From contig FCNS01000036.1 in NCBI GenBank assembly GCA_900045905.1, positions 223,388 through 287,387 of the forward strand: DNA of 64,000 bases, written 5' to 3'. The position numbers were made by a program, and so were the translations under genes. This document shows, in pieces, positions 17,441-27,036 of this stretch (positions are counted from its first letter, which is position 1; each line of letters opens with the position of its first letter). A model generated the notes under the pieces. That model did no database searches. It saw only the letters and a list, made by a program, of their open reading frames with translations, and was not told the DNA's origin. The stretch is from Clostridiales bacterium CHKCI001 (lineage in GTDB: Bacteria; Bacillota; Clostridia; Lachnospirales; Lachnospiraceae).

Positions 17441-20400
17441 TTATTTTTTAATCAGTCGAATTTCAATTGCTTCTAATCGCAAGCTTTTTCCGGTTGTTCC
17501 TGATATTGTATTATCTTTTACCCATGGTTGCCAACCAAGATTTTGCACATGTGTACGGTATTCAACACTGTATTTTTGTGCAATCTCTCCTGTTAAATGA
17601 ATCTTAATTCCTTCCAGTCTTAGACTCTTACCTTTCGTTCCTGACAACACTCCATCGGACACATAAGCTTGCCAGCCCAGATTTTGTACATGCGTACTAT
17701 ATTCAATTCCACCCTTTAAGCCATCACCATCCACACGGATCTTGATTCCTTCCAGTCTCAAACTCTTTCCCTTTGTTCCAGCGAGTGCTCCATTGGTCAC
17801 TTCCGTCTGCCAGCCTATATTTTGTATATGCGTGGTGTATGAAACACTTGGATTTGAAGTTTTCTGATTGGTTATATAAGTATTTTCCAAATCATCTGGT
17901 ATACTGCTTTCATTGTTCTTTTCTATCAGCTTAATCTGAACTGCTTCCATCCGTTTCGATAAACCTGCAGATCCAGCTTTTGCGCCATTCTTTGCCCATC
18001 CAAGCCATCCAAAATCCTGTATATGGGTACGATAATAAATATCATAGTTTTCTGCAATTTCACCATTCAGAGAAATTTGAATTGCTTCTAACCGCAAATT
18101 TTTTCCCGTTGTTCCAGCAAGCATTCCATCGGTTACATAGTCTTGCCATCCAATGTTTTGAACATAGGCACGATAGGAAATACTTCCTTCTACTGCTTGA
18201 TTCAGACGAATCCGAATTCCTTCTAATCTCAATCCTTTTCCAGTCGTTCCAGAAGTAACTCCACTCGATACATAATCTTGCCAGCCTATATTTTGTATAT
18301 GAGTAGAATATTCTACAGATAATGGTTTTTCTACAGCCGATGAGTCACTATTTGAAGTTAAATAATCCACATTAAAATATTCATATTTGATTCCATCGCC
18401 ATATACTTCAATTTGATTGGAGCGATTATATACCATACTTGAAATCACAGCTGATTCATTGAAAAAGGCTTCTATCATTGCATGGTCAATATAAATTTCT
18501 CCACTCACATAACCATCTTCCAACGTAAATTCACGAAATGTATCTACTGTATTGTCTACTCCAACTCCTACATTTGGTGTATAACTGCTTTTTACAATTC
18601 CTAATTTTCCATTGTTATACTCTAGTTTAACAAAATCATTTTCGGACTCTTTCTTTAACTTAAATCCAAATGTCGCAGTTTCATCTGATTTGGCTTTGAA
18701 ACTAATTTTTATCATATCCTGATTATTAACAGAAGCAACTGCATCATTTACTTCTTCTACAGAAACATTTGATAAATGAATTCCTGTTTCAGTTTGATCG
18801 ATATACGCATCAAAGTCAGCAGCGCTCTTAATTCCAAGTGTTCCATCTTCTTTTAAGTACAATTCACGTACCATGGAAGCAGCATGAGCCCATCCAGAAT
18901 TTTTTCTTTCCATCGTATTTCTATCATCCTGAATCACACCTACTACATATGTTTTCTGTGTGCCTGGATCAAAATAGATCGTTGCTCCTGAAAATGCTTT
19001 ATAACATGTGTCCATAAGCGTTGGAGCACCCTCTTGATCTGGTATAAATGTATAGGTTTCTTTGTCAAATGTACCAATCCAGTAGTATGCTCCAATATCT
19101 ACTCCTTCTGTATTTGGACTTGGAGCAAAACAAAGTATGTATTTTTTCGTTTTTGCATCGGCCGAATAGAGAGGAGCTATATTTGGAAGCTCTGCTGACA
19201 TACCAAACTTTTCCTCATAGTTATCGTAAAACGTCTTAGGCATTACATTTCCACGATAAGTCCATACTTTATAATTTTTTTGACCTCCTTCTTGTGTATA
19301 GAAGTCACCATTTTCGGTTGTATACAAATGAATCATTGGTTTTGAATTTTCATCTCTTCCACAAATGACCATATAGTAGACGCCATCTTCTTCAAAAATT
19401 TGTGGATCCCGAAATTCGCCTGCAACACCTCTGACATCTTCACTCAAGTCTCCTTGCTCAACGCTTAGACTATCCGCTACAACCCATTCTGTTAAGTTTG
19501 GATCGGTTGGGTCTTTTGGAGTAACGATGCTGATATTTTGATTTGACAATAATGAAGTTCCATCTACATCAACTCGTTTATCATTACCCGCTGTAATAAA
19601 TAAAATCGGCACACCATGGCTGTTAAAAGCCATATTTCCTGTCCATACTCCATCATGAGCAACACTATCTTCCATCGGAATTACCGCATCTTTTACATAG
19701 TCCCAGTCAATCATATCATCACTGACCCAATGTCCCCATGTAATTCCACCTTGCCAGAATGGTCCATATGAGTTAAATTGATAGAATAAATGCCAACGTC
19801 CATTATACTGGAAAAGTGCATGTGGTTCATTCATCCAATACATTGGAGGCTGTGCATGTAATTGAGGACGATAATAGTCGTCAGCTGTATAAGACTCTTG
19901 CAATCTGCAATCATCATATACAACCGTCTTCATAAAGGTAGAATCTGTAAAGTTAGAATGATATTCTTTCACTTCCGATTGTGTCTTAGCTATATTATAG
20001 ATTTTTAGCTCATCCATCAAACCATCAAAATGTGACATATCATATTCTACTACACCATTATCAACCTTTTGGTTTCCACGTCCAACTATGAATGGAACAT
20101 CCGCTTTTTTCATACTTCCTGCATCAAAACTTGTTTCCCCTGCCAAATTGCCGTCTTTATAAATTTGAAGACTTCCCTGCTCTCCGTCAAAGACACAAGT
20201 AATATGATTCCATTCGTATACATCTAACTTATAGTCACTGTCACAATAAACCTTTTTCCATCCTTTTCCATCTACATATACTTGAAATGTCCAATAACCA
20301 TATTTCGTCATTCCAACTTTGAATCCAGCATCGTCACTGTACTGTCCGCAAATAATATGAGTTAACCAGTTTTCAATTGGAGCATTTGTATCGGACCAGA

Positions 20401-22687
20401 CAAAATTTCGAGGTGCCACAAATACCTCAACTGTCATTTTATTTGTGATATCATCTGTAACACTGCCATCGTACTCAATACTATTATTTAATCCGTCAAA
20501 TGAGAGTGCAGTTCCACTCACTGCAGAGCGCTGTGTCCAAAATGGATCTTGCTGTTCTGGACGATATGCGGAGATATCTGGATCATTTTTAATGGATGCC
20601 GTAATCTGTTTTATATCATCACTTACCGTTGTCCCAGATCCCTCATCAAACTTCAAAGAAAGAATCGAAGAATTTTCATATGGATCCACTGCAGTGTTTA
20701 CAAAATCTTCTGGCATATTGCTTTCTAATACATGCAGCTGTAAAACCCCACTCACTGCCTGCTGACAACTATCCAGAATTTCAAATTTAATTGCATACGT
20801 ACCTATTGCTGACGCATCATAATTTGAAAAATCAGAACTCGTATCTTCGGTTCCACCTTCTGGCGTTACGGATAGAATCCGTCTTGTAAGATAGGCTTCT
20901 GGTGTGAAATCATCTCTTGCTACAATTGATTTTAATAAATCATTCAGGTTGACTCCTTTATCTGGCCTTATTGTCAAGTTGTCTGGTATTGATACAATTT
21001 CTGGTACTTCTCCAGGAATCCCAATGATTTGCTTGGATAACGCCATTCGCATTGCATCTTTCACTTGAGAAAGCTCATCCATATTCTCTATTTTTTCTTC
21101 ATAAGAATAATATAACGCTTCCAGATCTTCTTCCGATAAGTAAGTGATAAAATCATCCACATTCACTGCACCAAATCCACCATCTGGCCAGTTATCTACA
21201 ATTTTAATATACACTTCTCTTCCCTTATACTCCGAAGCATCCCAAAAGATTCTGTGCATATTTTCGGAAAGTGCTGGGTCTGCAAAATAGTTGGAATTGG
21301 AAACTTTAGAAAGTTCCTCATCCGTTTCTGCATCACATAATGCTACATATATTTCACTTTGTCTTGCTCCTCCCATAAGGAAAGAAATATATCCTGTGCC
21401 ATCTAATACAAATGTAGTGGATTTCATGCTTCCTGTTTTTTGTTCGGTGTCTGACTCACCTTCCAGACTCTTGAATCCTCGGAAGAAAAATTCACCTTCT
21501 TGATTAAATTTTCGATTATTTGTAAGTGATGGCTCATCACCATTTGCCCAAAACATCGTTTCATTAGAAACTCGTTCTTCTGCAAAGGCTTTTCCCTCAA
21601 TTATCGTCCATCCCGTCAAATCTCCTGTTTCAAATCCTGAATTAATAATATTCTTATTATTATCCGAAACAAAAATCCAGAATGTCTCACTAATTTTTTC
21701 ATTATTATGAGTAGCTGTATACGTAACCTTATAATTTCCTAACGTGAGTGAAAATGCATTAAATCCCTCTGTGTAAGTCTCTTCTCCCTTTACAACTGAA
21801 GTAATTTTAATATCTGTTACTTCCTGTTCACCACAAGAAGCTTTTACATTCGAAATATATTGGGAAAGATTTACTGGTTCACTATATTCATAAACTACAA
21901 TATTTTCTGCTTTTATATCAAATTTTAACGTATTATCCACAATATTTACATTTTGCTTTGATAATGCAGTTCTCATTGCATCTTTTACTTCAGACCGTTC
22001 ATCCAGTTCCTCTATTCCCTGTTTGTATGAGTAATATAAGCTGCTCAAATCCTCTTCTGGCAAATAAGTAATAAAGTCATCCACATTAATTGCACCGAAG
22101 CCTCCATCTGCCCAATTATCTACAACTTTAATATATACTTCTTTTTCTTTATACTCCGAAACATCCCAGAAAATTCGATGTAAATTCTCGGAAAGCGTTG
22201 GATCTGCAAAAAATTCAGAGTTATTAATTGTGGCAAGTTCCTCATTTGTGTTTGCATCACATAATGCAACATACATTTCCTCTTGCTTTGCGCCTCCCAT
22301 AAGGAAAGAAATATATCCTGTACCACCAAGTACAAACGTACTCGATCTCATGCTTCCAGTCTTCTGTTCAATTCCTTCCTCACCTTCAATTCCTTTAAAT
22401 CCTCGGAAGAAATAAGTTCCTTCTTTATTGAATTTTCGATTACTTGTTAATGATGCAGGGCTGTCCCCTTCCCAGAACAACGTTTCATCCGAAACTCGTC
22501 CTTCTGCGAAAGCATCTCCTTCTAAAATCGTCCACCCTGTTAAATCTCCGCTTTCAAAACCACCATTCACAATATTATAAGATACTTCATTTATCTTGTT
22601 TAACTCTTCTGCAAAAACATTAGCTGGAATCATTCCCATTATCATAGATAAAGCCAACATTGCAGACAAGCTTCTCTTTCGTTTCAT
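17441..22687 (-). CDS. secreted multidomain GH32 fructanase, endo-inulinase-like or CFTase-like
   Basis: This 1748-residue surface enzyme has a signal peptide (1-26, ending VFAEE) and two near-identical modules at about 35-235 and 345-550, each starting with GFE(S/T)GDLTGWT. An Ig-like stretch (560-690), a LamG-like domain (690-880), a GH32 catalytic part (905-1400) and six ChW repeats (1430-1748) follow. The nucleophile motif reads WMNEP (Glu954) instead of WMNDP. The FRDP Asp1094 and the likely acid/base Glu1166 are present. Glu at this position is reported for fungal endo-inulinase. CBM38-like N-terminal modules also fit cycloinulo-oligosaccharide fructanotransferase. It is the last gene of the ABC-permease operon, 39 bases after the intracellular GH32. 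Confidence 0.88.
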   Translation of the reverse strand: MKRKRSLSAMLALSMIMGMIPANVFAEELNKINEVSYNIVNGGFESGDLTGWTILEGDAFAEGRVSDETLFWEGDSPASLTSNRKFNKEGTYFFRGFKGIEGEEGIEQKTGSMRSSTFVLGGTGYISFLMGGAKQEEMYVALCDANTNEELATINNSEFFADPTLSENLHRIFWDVSEYKEKEVYIKVVDNWADGGFGAINVDDFITYLPEEDLSSLYYSYKQGIEELDERSEVKDAMRTALSKQNVNIVDNTLKFDIKAENIVVYEYSEPVNLSQYISNVKASCGEQEVTDIKITSVVKGEETYTEGFNAFSLTLGNYKVTYTATHNNEKISETFWIFVSDNNKNIINSGFETGDLTGWTIIEGKAFAEERVSNETMFWANGDEPSLTNNRKFNQEGEFFFRGFKSLEGESDTEQKTGSMKSTTFVLDGTGYISFLMGGARQSEIYVALCDAETDEELSKVSNSNYFADPALSENMHRIFWDASEYKGREVYIKIVDNWPDGGFGAVNVDDFITYLSEEDLEALYYSYEEKIENMDELSQVKDAMRMALSKQIIGIPGEVPEIVSIPDNLTIRPDKGVNLNDLLKSIVARDDFTPEAYLTRRILSVTPEGGTEDTSSDFSNYDASAIGTYAIKFEILDSCQQAVSGVLQLHVLESNMPEDFVNTAVDPYENSSILSLKFDEGSGTTVSDDIKQITASIKNDPDISAYRPEQQDPFWTQRSAVSGTALSFDGLNNSIEYDGSVTDDITNKMTVEVFVAPRNFVWSDTNAPIENWLTHIICGQYSDDAGFKVGMTKYGYWTFQVYVDGKGWKKVYCDSDYKLDVYEWNHITCVFDGEQGSLQIYKDGNLAGETSFDAGSMKKADVPFIVGRGNQKVDNGVVEYDMSHFDGLMDELKIYNIAKTQSEVKEYHSNFTDSTFMKTVVYDDCRLQESYTADDYYRPQLHAQPPMYWMNEPHALFQYNGRWHLFYQFNSYGPFWQGGITWGHWVSDDMIDWDYVKDAVIPMEDSVAHDGVWTGNMAFNSHGVPILFITAGNDKRVDVDGTSLLSNQNISIVTPKDPTDPNLTEWVVADSLSVEQGDLSEDVRGVAGEFRDPQIFEEDGVYYMVICGRDENSKPMIHLYTTENGDFYTQEGGQKNYKVWTYRGNVMPKTFYDNYEEKFGMSAELPNIAPLYSADAKTKKYILCFAPSPNTEGVDIGAYYWIGTFDKETYTFIPDQEGAPTLMDTCYKAFSGATIYFDPGTQKTYVVGVIQDDRNTMERKNSGWAHAASMVRELYLKEDGTLGIKSAADFDAYIDQTETGIHLSNVSVEEVNDAVASVNNQDMIKISFKAKSDETATFGFKLKKESENDFVKLEYNNGKLGIVKSSYTPNVGVGVDNTVDTFREFTLEDGYVSGEIYIDHAMIEAFFNESAVISSMVYNRSNQIEVYGDGIKYEYFNVDYLTSNSDSSAVEKPLSVEYSTHIQNIGWQDYVSSGVTSGTTGKGLRLEGIRIRLNQAVEGSISYRAYVQNIGWQDYVTDGMLAGTTGKNLRLEAIQISLNGEIAENYDIYYRTHIQDFGWLGWAKNGAKAGSAGLSKRMEAVQIKLIEKNNESSIPDDLENTYITNQKTSNPSVSYTTHIQNIGWQTEVTNGALAGTKGKSLRLEGIKIRVDGDGLKGGIEYSTHVQNLGWQAYVSDGVLSGTKGKSLRLEGIKIHLTGEIAQKYSVEYRTHVQNLGWQPWVKDNTISGTTGKSLRLEAIEIRLIKK

Positions 22688-22726
22688 AAATCAACCTCCT
22701 TCCCAATTACATAAAAATACTTTGTT

Positions 22727-24220
22727 TTATTCTACATTCAGATTATATTTTATTACATCCATTTTGACGGATCCATCTACAAAAAATGAAATTCCGTCTG
22801 CTGCCTGATCGGTATATATTGTAGCAGAAAGTACCTGCTCTCCATCATTGACAAAAACTTCCACACTATAACGATCTAAAATAATCCTCAGTTTAATCGC
22901 TCCATTCTCGTTTCTTACAAGACATCTACGCTGATGAATAATTGCTCTGCAAGAACCAGAAAACTTTCGGTCAATTTTTAAAATTGATTCATATGGACGA
23001 AAACTAATGGAAGTTTGATATTGCTCATTCTGTGCAAAACGTACCGCAAATTTTCGGTATACATCCCGTTCATCTCCTGGACGGATTGATAATTCCATAT
23101 CAATTTTACGTCCTGTTATGCCATCCAACCGAATTGTATCATTTTCAAATGCAACATTCTTATATGTCACTTTTTCTCCGTGCAGCTGCTCGATTTCTCG
23201 AATCGGTTTTTGTATCAGACGCCCATTTTTTACAGAAAGTTCACGTGGCAGGCTCATTTGTCCAAACCAAGGACGATTTGGGGAATGCAAATTACAAGTA
23301 TCCCAGTTTTGCATCCATCCAATCATCACTCTTCTCCCATCCTCTGTCAAAATTGTCTGCGGTGCATAAAAATCAATGCCATAATCAATGGATTGATTAT
23401 ATTCTTCCGTAAATACATTGTTTTGTTCGTCAAACGTTCCAATCAGACATAAGGTTCCATTTCCGTTATGGTATTCAAATCCCTGTGGCATCATATCCTG
23501 CGGGCTAGTAAGTATTACTGCTTTTCCATCTAATTCAAAGAGATCTGGACATTCCCACATCTTTCCAATACGGTTATAATTGGCTATTAATACCTTTTCA
23601 TACTTCCAATGAATACAATCTGTACTACTGTAGAGTAATAATTGTCCACTTCCATCCGCAGGACGATTTCCAATCAAGCAGCAATAGGTTCCATCTGCCT
23701 TTCTCCAAATCTTTGGATCTCGAAAATCATGACGGCTTGCTCCTTCTGGAAGATCCTTCTCATTTATCACTGGATTGAGTGGATATTTTTCATAGTCTAT
23801 GCCATCTCCAATTGCAATACATTGTGTCTGAATCTCTGAAAATCCTCCTTCTGGCTTTGGCTCCTTCGTTACACCAGTGTACATCAGCAGCTGTCTTCCA
23901 TCTGGCATTTCAATTGCACTTCCAGAAAAACATCCATCTTTATCATATAACTGATCTGGTGCCAATGCTGCTGGAAGATACTTCCAATTTAAAAGATCTT
24001 TACTAACTGCATGACCCCAATGCATTGGTCCCCAATGAGAGGAATATGGATGATATTGATAAAAGAGATGATATTCTCCATTATAAAAAGAAAAACCATT
24101 TGGGTCATTCATCCATCCTACACGGGCAGAAAGATGAAAAGCAGGTTTATCTTCTTTTGTAATTCTCTGTTCCATTGTTTCTTCATATTTTCGCGCTTCA
24201 CGCAATATTTGACTTGTCAT
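22727..24220 (-). CDS. intracellular GH32 beta-fructofuranosidase
   Basis: The 497-residue protein lacks a signal peptide and would hydrolyse imported fructo-oligosaccharides or sucrose in the cytoplasm. All three GH32 acids are visible: WMNDPNG with the nucleophile Asp39, FRDPKIW, and the acid/base Glu in WECPDLF. A C-terminal beta-sandwich runs from about residue 345 and ends with the DRYSVEVFVNDGEQVLSATI block typical of this family. It is similar in length to ScrB/SacA, but its place behind an ABC transporter, rather than a PTS, argues for an unphosphorylated substrate. Confidence 0.95.
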   Translation of the reverse strand: MTSQILREARKYEETMEQRITKEDKPAFHLSARVGWMNDPNGFSFYNGEYHLFYQYHPYSSHWGPMHWGHAVSKDLLNWKYLPAALAPDQLYDKDGCFSGSAIEMPDGRQLLMYTGVTKEPKPEGGFSEIQTQCIAIGDGIDYEKYPLNPVINEKDLPEGASRHDFRDPKIWRKADGTYCCLIGNRPADGSGQLLLYSSTDCIHWKYEKVLIANYNRIGKMWECPDLFELDGKAVILTSPQDMMPQGFEYHNGNGTLCLIGTFDEQNNVFTEEYNQSIDYGIDFYAPQTILTEDGRRVMIGWMQNWDTCNLHSPNRPWFGQMSLPRELSVKNGRLIQKPIREIEQLHGEKVTYKNVAFENDTIRLDGITGRKIDMELSIRPGDERDVYRKFAVRFAQNEQYQTSISFRPYESILKIDRKFSGSCRAIIHQRRCLVRNENGAIKLRIILDRYSVEVFVNDGEQVLSATIYTDQAADGISFFVDGSVKMDVIKYNLNVE

Positions 24221-24323
24221 AATAGAACTCCTTTTTTATTCTTTCTTTTAATCTACTTTCCATAGAGCATTCCCAAACTTTTCTTGTATCACTTGTATCT
24301 GTTTTTCCTGCATACTATGGAGA

Positions 24324-24352
24324 AATAGAGAGGTTCATTCAACCTCTCTATT
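24324..24352 (-). promoter_or_regulatory. intercistronic hairpin between binding-protein and GH32 genes
   Basis: A perfect 12-bp stem AATAGAGAGGTT/AACCTCTCTATT with a 5-base loop sits in the 186-base gap after the binding-protein gene. No strong T-run follows, so partial termination or 3'-end stabilisation would keep the binding protein more abundant than the enzymes downstream. I see no other feature in this gap. Confidence 0.7.
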
Positions 24353-24406
24353 CAATTCCGAGTGTTCGTTTTACTCCATTTTATGTCTTTGCTTTGATTC
24401 TACTTT

Positions 24407-26086
24407 TTATTCTTCTACCTGTTCTGCTGCATAACGATCATATGCTGCTTGATAGACTTCTAATAATTCGTCCATTCCACAGTTTTCTTTTAATGTAGTA
24501 AGATAGGATTCCCATTCTTCATCCGTTGGACCACCTTCTTTTATCCATAATCCCTCATTCTCTGCAACTGTATTTTCAAAGTCCGTCTTATACTGATCAA
24601 TAATATCTAACTCGTCTTCAGTATATACACAGTCAACTGGATATGTCGTCGTGTCATCTACATATGGCATCCAGAAATCATTTAAGTCATTTAATCGTTC
24701 AATCGCACGGTCTTCCATTTTAAATGTTGTCTGATAATAATCACTCAGAATCAGCTTTGGACCATATACTTCATATTCACCTTTTAATTCACCAGCACTC
24801 TTTCCATATTTTTCTTGACTTTCTTTATCTGTAATACTTTCCCATACACCATCTTCGTCCTGTTCTGTAAAGTATACACCAATTGGGCCATATTGTAATT
24901 GCATTACTGTTTCTGGTTCATACCACTGATCAAAGAACTTCAACAAATTTGCAGGACTCTTACAAGCACTTGTAATACTTAAGTTTCCACTATTCGTTCC
25001 ACCACCTGTACGAACTGTTACATTGTGGTCTCCGTCTGGTCCATCCAGAACTGGAAGGAATACATAATCATCTGCATAATCTCCCATTAATTCTTCAATA
25101 TACCACCAAGTAGATACACCTACATATCCTTGTGAACATTTTGCCATAAGCTGTGTATCATCTTGACTGAACATTTCATTGTCCATTAATCCTTCTTCAT
25201 ACCAATCATGGAAGTATGTAACTGCCTCACGGTATTTATCCGTTGCACATACGAATTCACAAGTTTCATCTGGCTTCAGAATCAAGTCATTACAAACATC
25301 ATTTGGCCAGTTCGTAAATCCAAATCCTGCATAGAAAATATTTTGTCCCCAACACCATTCATCAAATCCTGTACTCATTGGTATTGTGCTTCCTGGATCA
25401 TTTCCATAATAAGTAGCACTCATATCGTTGTCAGCAAATGCTTTCAGAGCAGTATGCAGCTCGTCCAATGTTGTTGGAACTTCCAATCCAAGCTCATCCA
25501 GCCATGCTTTATTGATCATACTAAATTGAGGAATCGTGTAGATGCTATAATCTTCCTCTGCACCGATACCTGCTGTTCCCATTTTTTCTGCTGCTGGAAG
25601 TCCATAAATGCCTCCGTCACTCATCGTAATTGCACTGCGGATGTCTGGATTTTCTTCCAAAATCTTAGTTAAGTTTGGCATATATTCTTCTGTTAAATAT
25701 GGAGTCAGATCAATGAACGTTCCATCACTTCCATAATTTGTCAGATCGTAATTGCTAAATCCAACTCCTATAAAAGCATCTGGCAAGTCTCCTCCTGCAA
25801 TACGAATATTTACTTGTTCTGATAATGAGTCACTCATGCAGTTCCATTCAATATTAATTCCAGCGTCTTCCTGAAGCTGATTTAATACTTCATTTTTGTC
25901 ATAGCCTTTACTTAAAGCACCCATACCACCCATAATCGAAAAATCTGTTTGAGAAGTATCCTCATTCGCTACGCCTGGCTCTCTTGTTTCCTCTTCTCCT
26001 CCATTTCCACAAGCGGACATGGAAACAACAAGCCCTGTTATAATGGTACATGTAGTAAGTTTTTTCCAAAATTTCATTTTTCTCAT
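24407..26086 (-). CDS. ABC transporter extracellular oligosaccharide-binding lipoprotein
   Basis: The 559-residue protein has a lipoprotein signal with lipobox VSMSACG (Cys26), then an acidic linker and a large LplA-type solute-binding domain. The length is typical of the 500-560-residue family that delivers oligosaccharides to YtcP/LplB-type permeases. Its position between two such permeases and two GH32 enzymes points to fructo-oligosaccharides as ligand. A GAAAGGAAAGAACGG stretch precedes ATG 26086, with a second ATG three codons later. Confidence 0.93.
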   Translation of the reverse strand: MRKMKFWKKLTTCTIITGLVVSMSACGNGGEEETREPGVANEDTSQTDFSIMGGMGALSKGYDKNEVLNQLQEDAGINIEWNCMSDSLSEQVNIRIAGGDLPDAFIGVGFSNYDLTNYGSDGTFIDLTPYLTEEYMPNLTKILEENPDIRSAITMSDGGIYGLPAAEKMGTAGIGAEEDYSIYTIPQFSMINKAWLDELGLEVPTTLDELHTALKAFADNDMSATYYGNDPGSTIPMSTGFDEWCWGQNIFYAGFGFTNWPNDVCNDLILKPDETCEFVCATDKYREAVTYFHDWYEEGLMDNEMFSQDDTQLMAKCSQGYVGVSTWWYIEELMGDYADDYVFLPVLDGPDGDHNVTVRTGGGTNSGNLSITSACKSPANLLKFFDQWYEPETVMQLQYGPIGVYFTEQDEDGVWESITDKESQEKYGKSAGELKGEYEVYGPKLILSDYYQTTFKMEDRAIERLNDLNDFWMPYVDDTTTYPVDCVYTEDELDIIDQYKTDFENTVAENEGLWIKEGGPTDEEWESYLTTLKENCGMDELLEVYQAAYDRYAAEQVEE

Positions 26087-26114
26087 ATCCCGTTCTTTCC
26101 TTTCTATTTTTTCA

Positions 26115-27023
26115 TTATCCTTTTACTGCACCAGCCATAAATCCTTTTTCAAAATACTTTTGTACAAAAGGATAAATCACTAACATTGGAGCTGCTGCTA
26201 CAATAATAGACGAAAATTGAATTAACTCTGTCAATTTATTCAATTCAGCATATCCTCCTGAGATTGTACTCGCTTGGCTTGCACTTGCAGAACTTCTAAT
26301 TAATACATTTCTCAATACTAATGGAAGTGGTGCCTTTTCTGGTCCAGTTAAATAAATTAATGAAGTAAACCAGTCATTCCAATATGCAACCATACTGAAT
26401 ACAACCATAACTGCCATAATAGAACGACTCAGCGGTACTACAATTCGAATAAACGTTGTCCATTTGGATGCTCCATCAATTTCTGCTGCTTCAATCATTT
26501 CCTTTGGAATGCTATTTTCAAAGAAGTTACGCACAATAATCATATTTCCTACTGCAACACCGCCTGGAAGGAACAACGCCCACATATTATCGATTAAACC
26601 TGTCTTTTTAACAATTAAATAAGTAGGAATTAATCCTCCTCCAAAATACATTGTAATAATAAAAAATATGCTAATGTATTTTCTTCCAGGCAACGTCTTT
26701 ATACTCAGTGGATAAGCAGTTAAATAAATCATAACAACCGAAAAAATCGTTCCAATCACAGTATATTTAATACTATTGATATAACCAGTTACAATACTAT
26801 TATCGGCAAATACTGCTTTATATCCATCTAATGTAAACTGACTTGGCAAAAGAAATGTCTTTCCAGCATACACATCATATGGGTTTGACACAGAAGCAAT
26901 CAATACATAGTAAAGAGGATACGCTACCACAAACAGAATAACCGCACATATAGCTACAAGAATAATATCACTTGTTTTATCAGAAAAGCCGCTTAGCTGT
27001 TTTGATTTCGTTTTTTTACTCAT
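26115..27023 (-). CDS. carbohydrate ABC transporter permease (LplC/YtcP type)
   Basis: This 302-residue inner-membrane protein has six hydrophobic spans. The EAA loop AAEIDGASKWTTFIRIVVPLSRSIMAV contacts the ATPase. The ending YFEKGFMAGAVKG is characteristic of this permease group. The start is placed at 27023, where AAGGAGGAG precedes by 6 bases; a start at 27044 would overlap the upstream gene. It pairs with the next permease to form the channel for the adjacent binding lipoprotein. No ATPase gene is present in the operon, so a shared MsmK-type ATPase is expected. Confidence 0.95.
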   Translation of the reverse strand: MSKKTKSKQLSGFSDKTSDIILVAICAVILFVVAYPLYYVLIASVSNPYDVYAGKTFLLPSQFTLDGYKAVFADNSIVTGYINSIKYTVIGTIFSVVMIYLTAYPLSIKTLPGRKYISIFFIITMYFGGGLIPTYLIVKKTGLIDNMWALFLPGGVAVGNMIIVRNFFENSIPKEMIEAAEIDGASKWTTFIRIVVPLSRSIMAVMVVFSMVAYWNDWFTSLIYLTGPEKAPLPLVLRNVLIRSSASASQASTISGGYAELNKLTELIQFSSIIVAAAPMLVIYPFVQKYFEKGFMAGAVKG

Positions 27024-27036
27024 GCTATTCTCCTCC

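Noticed and set aside
25208..25672. A 154-codon plus-strand frame inside the binding-lipoprotein gene
   Set aside because: It is antisense to a confident gene, and its Cys/Trp-rich composition is atypical of real proteins.
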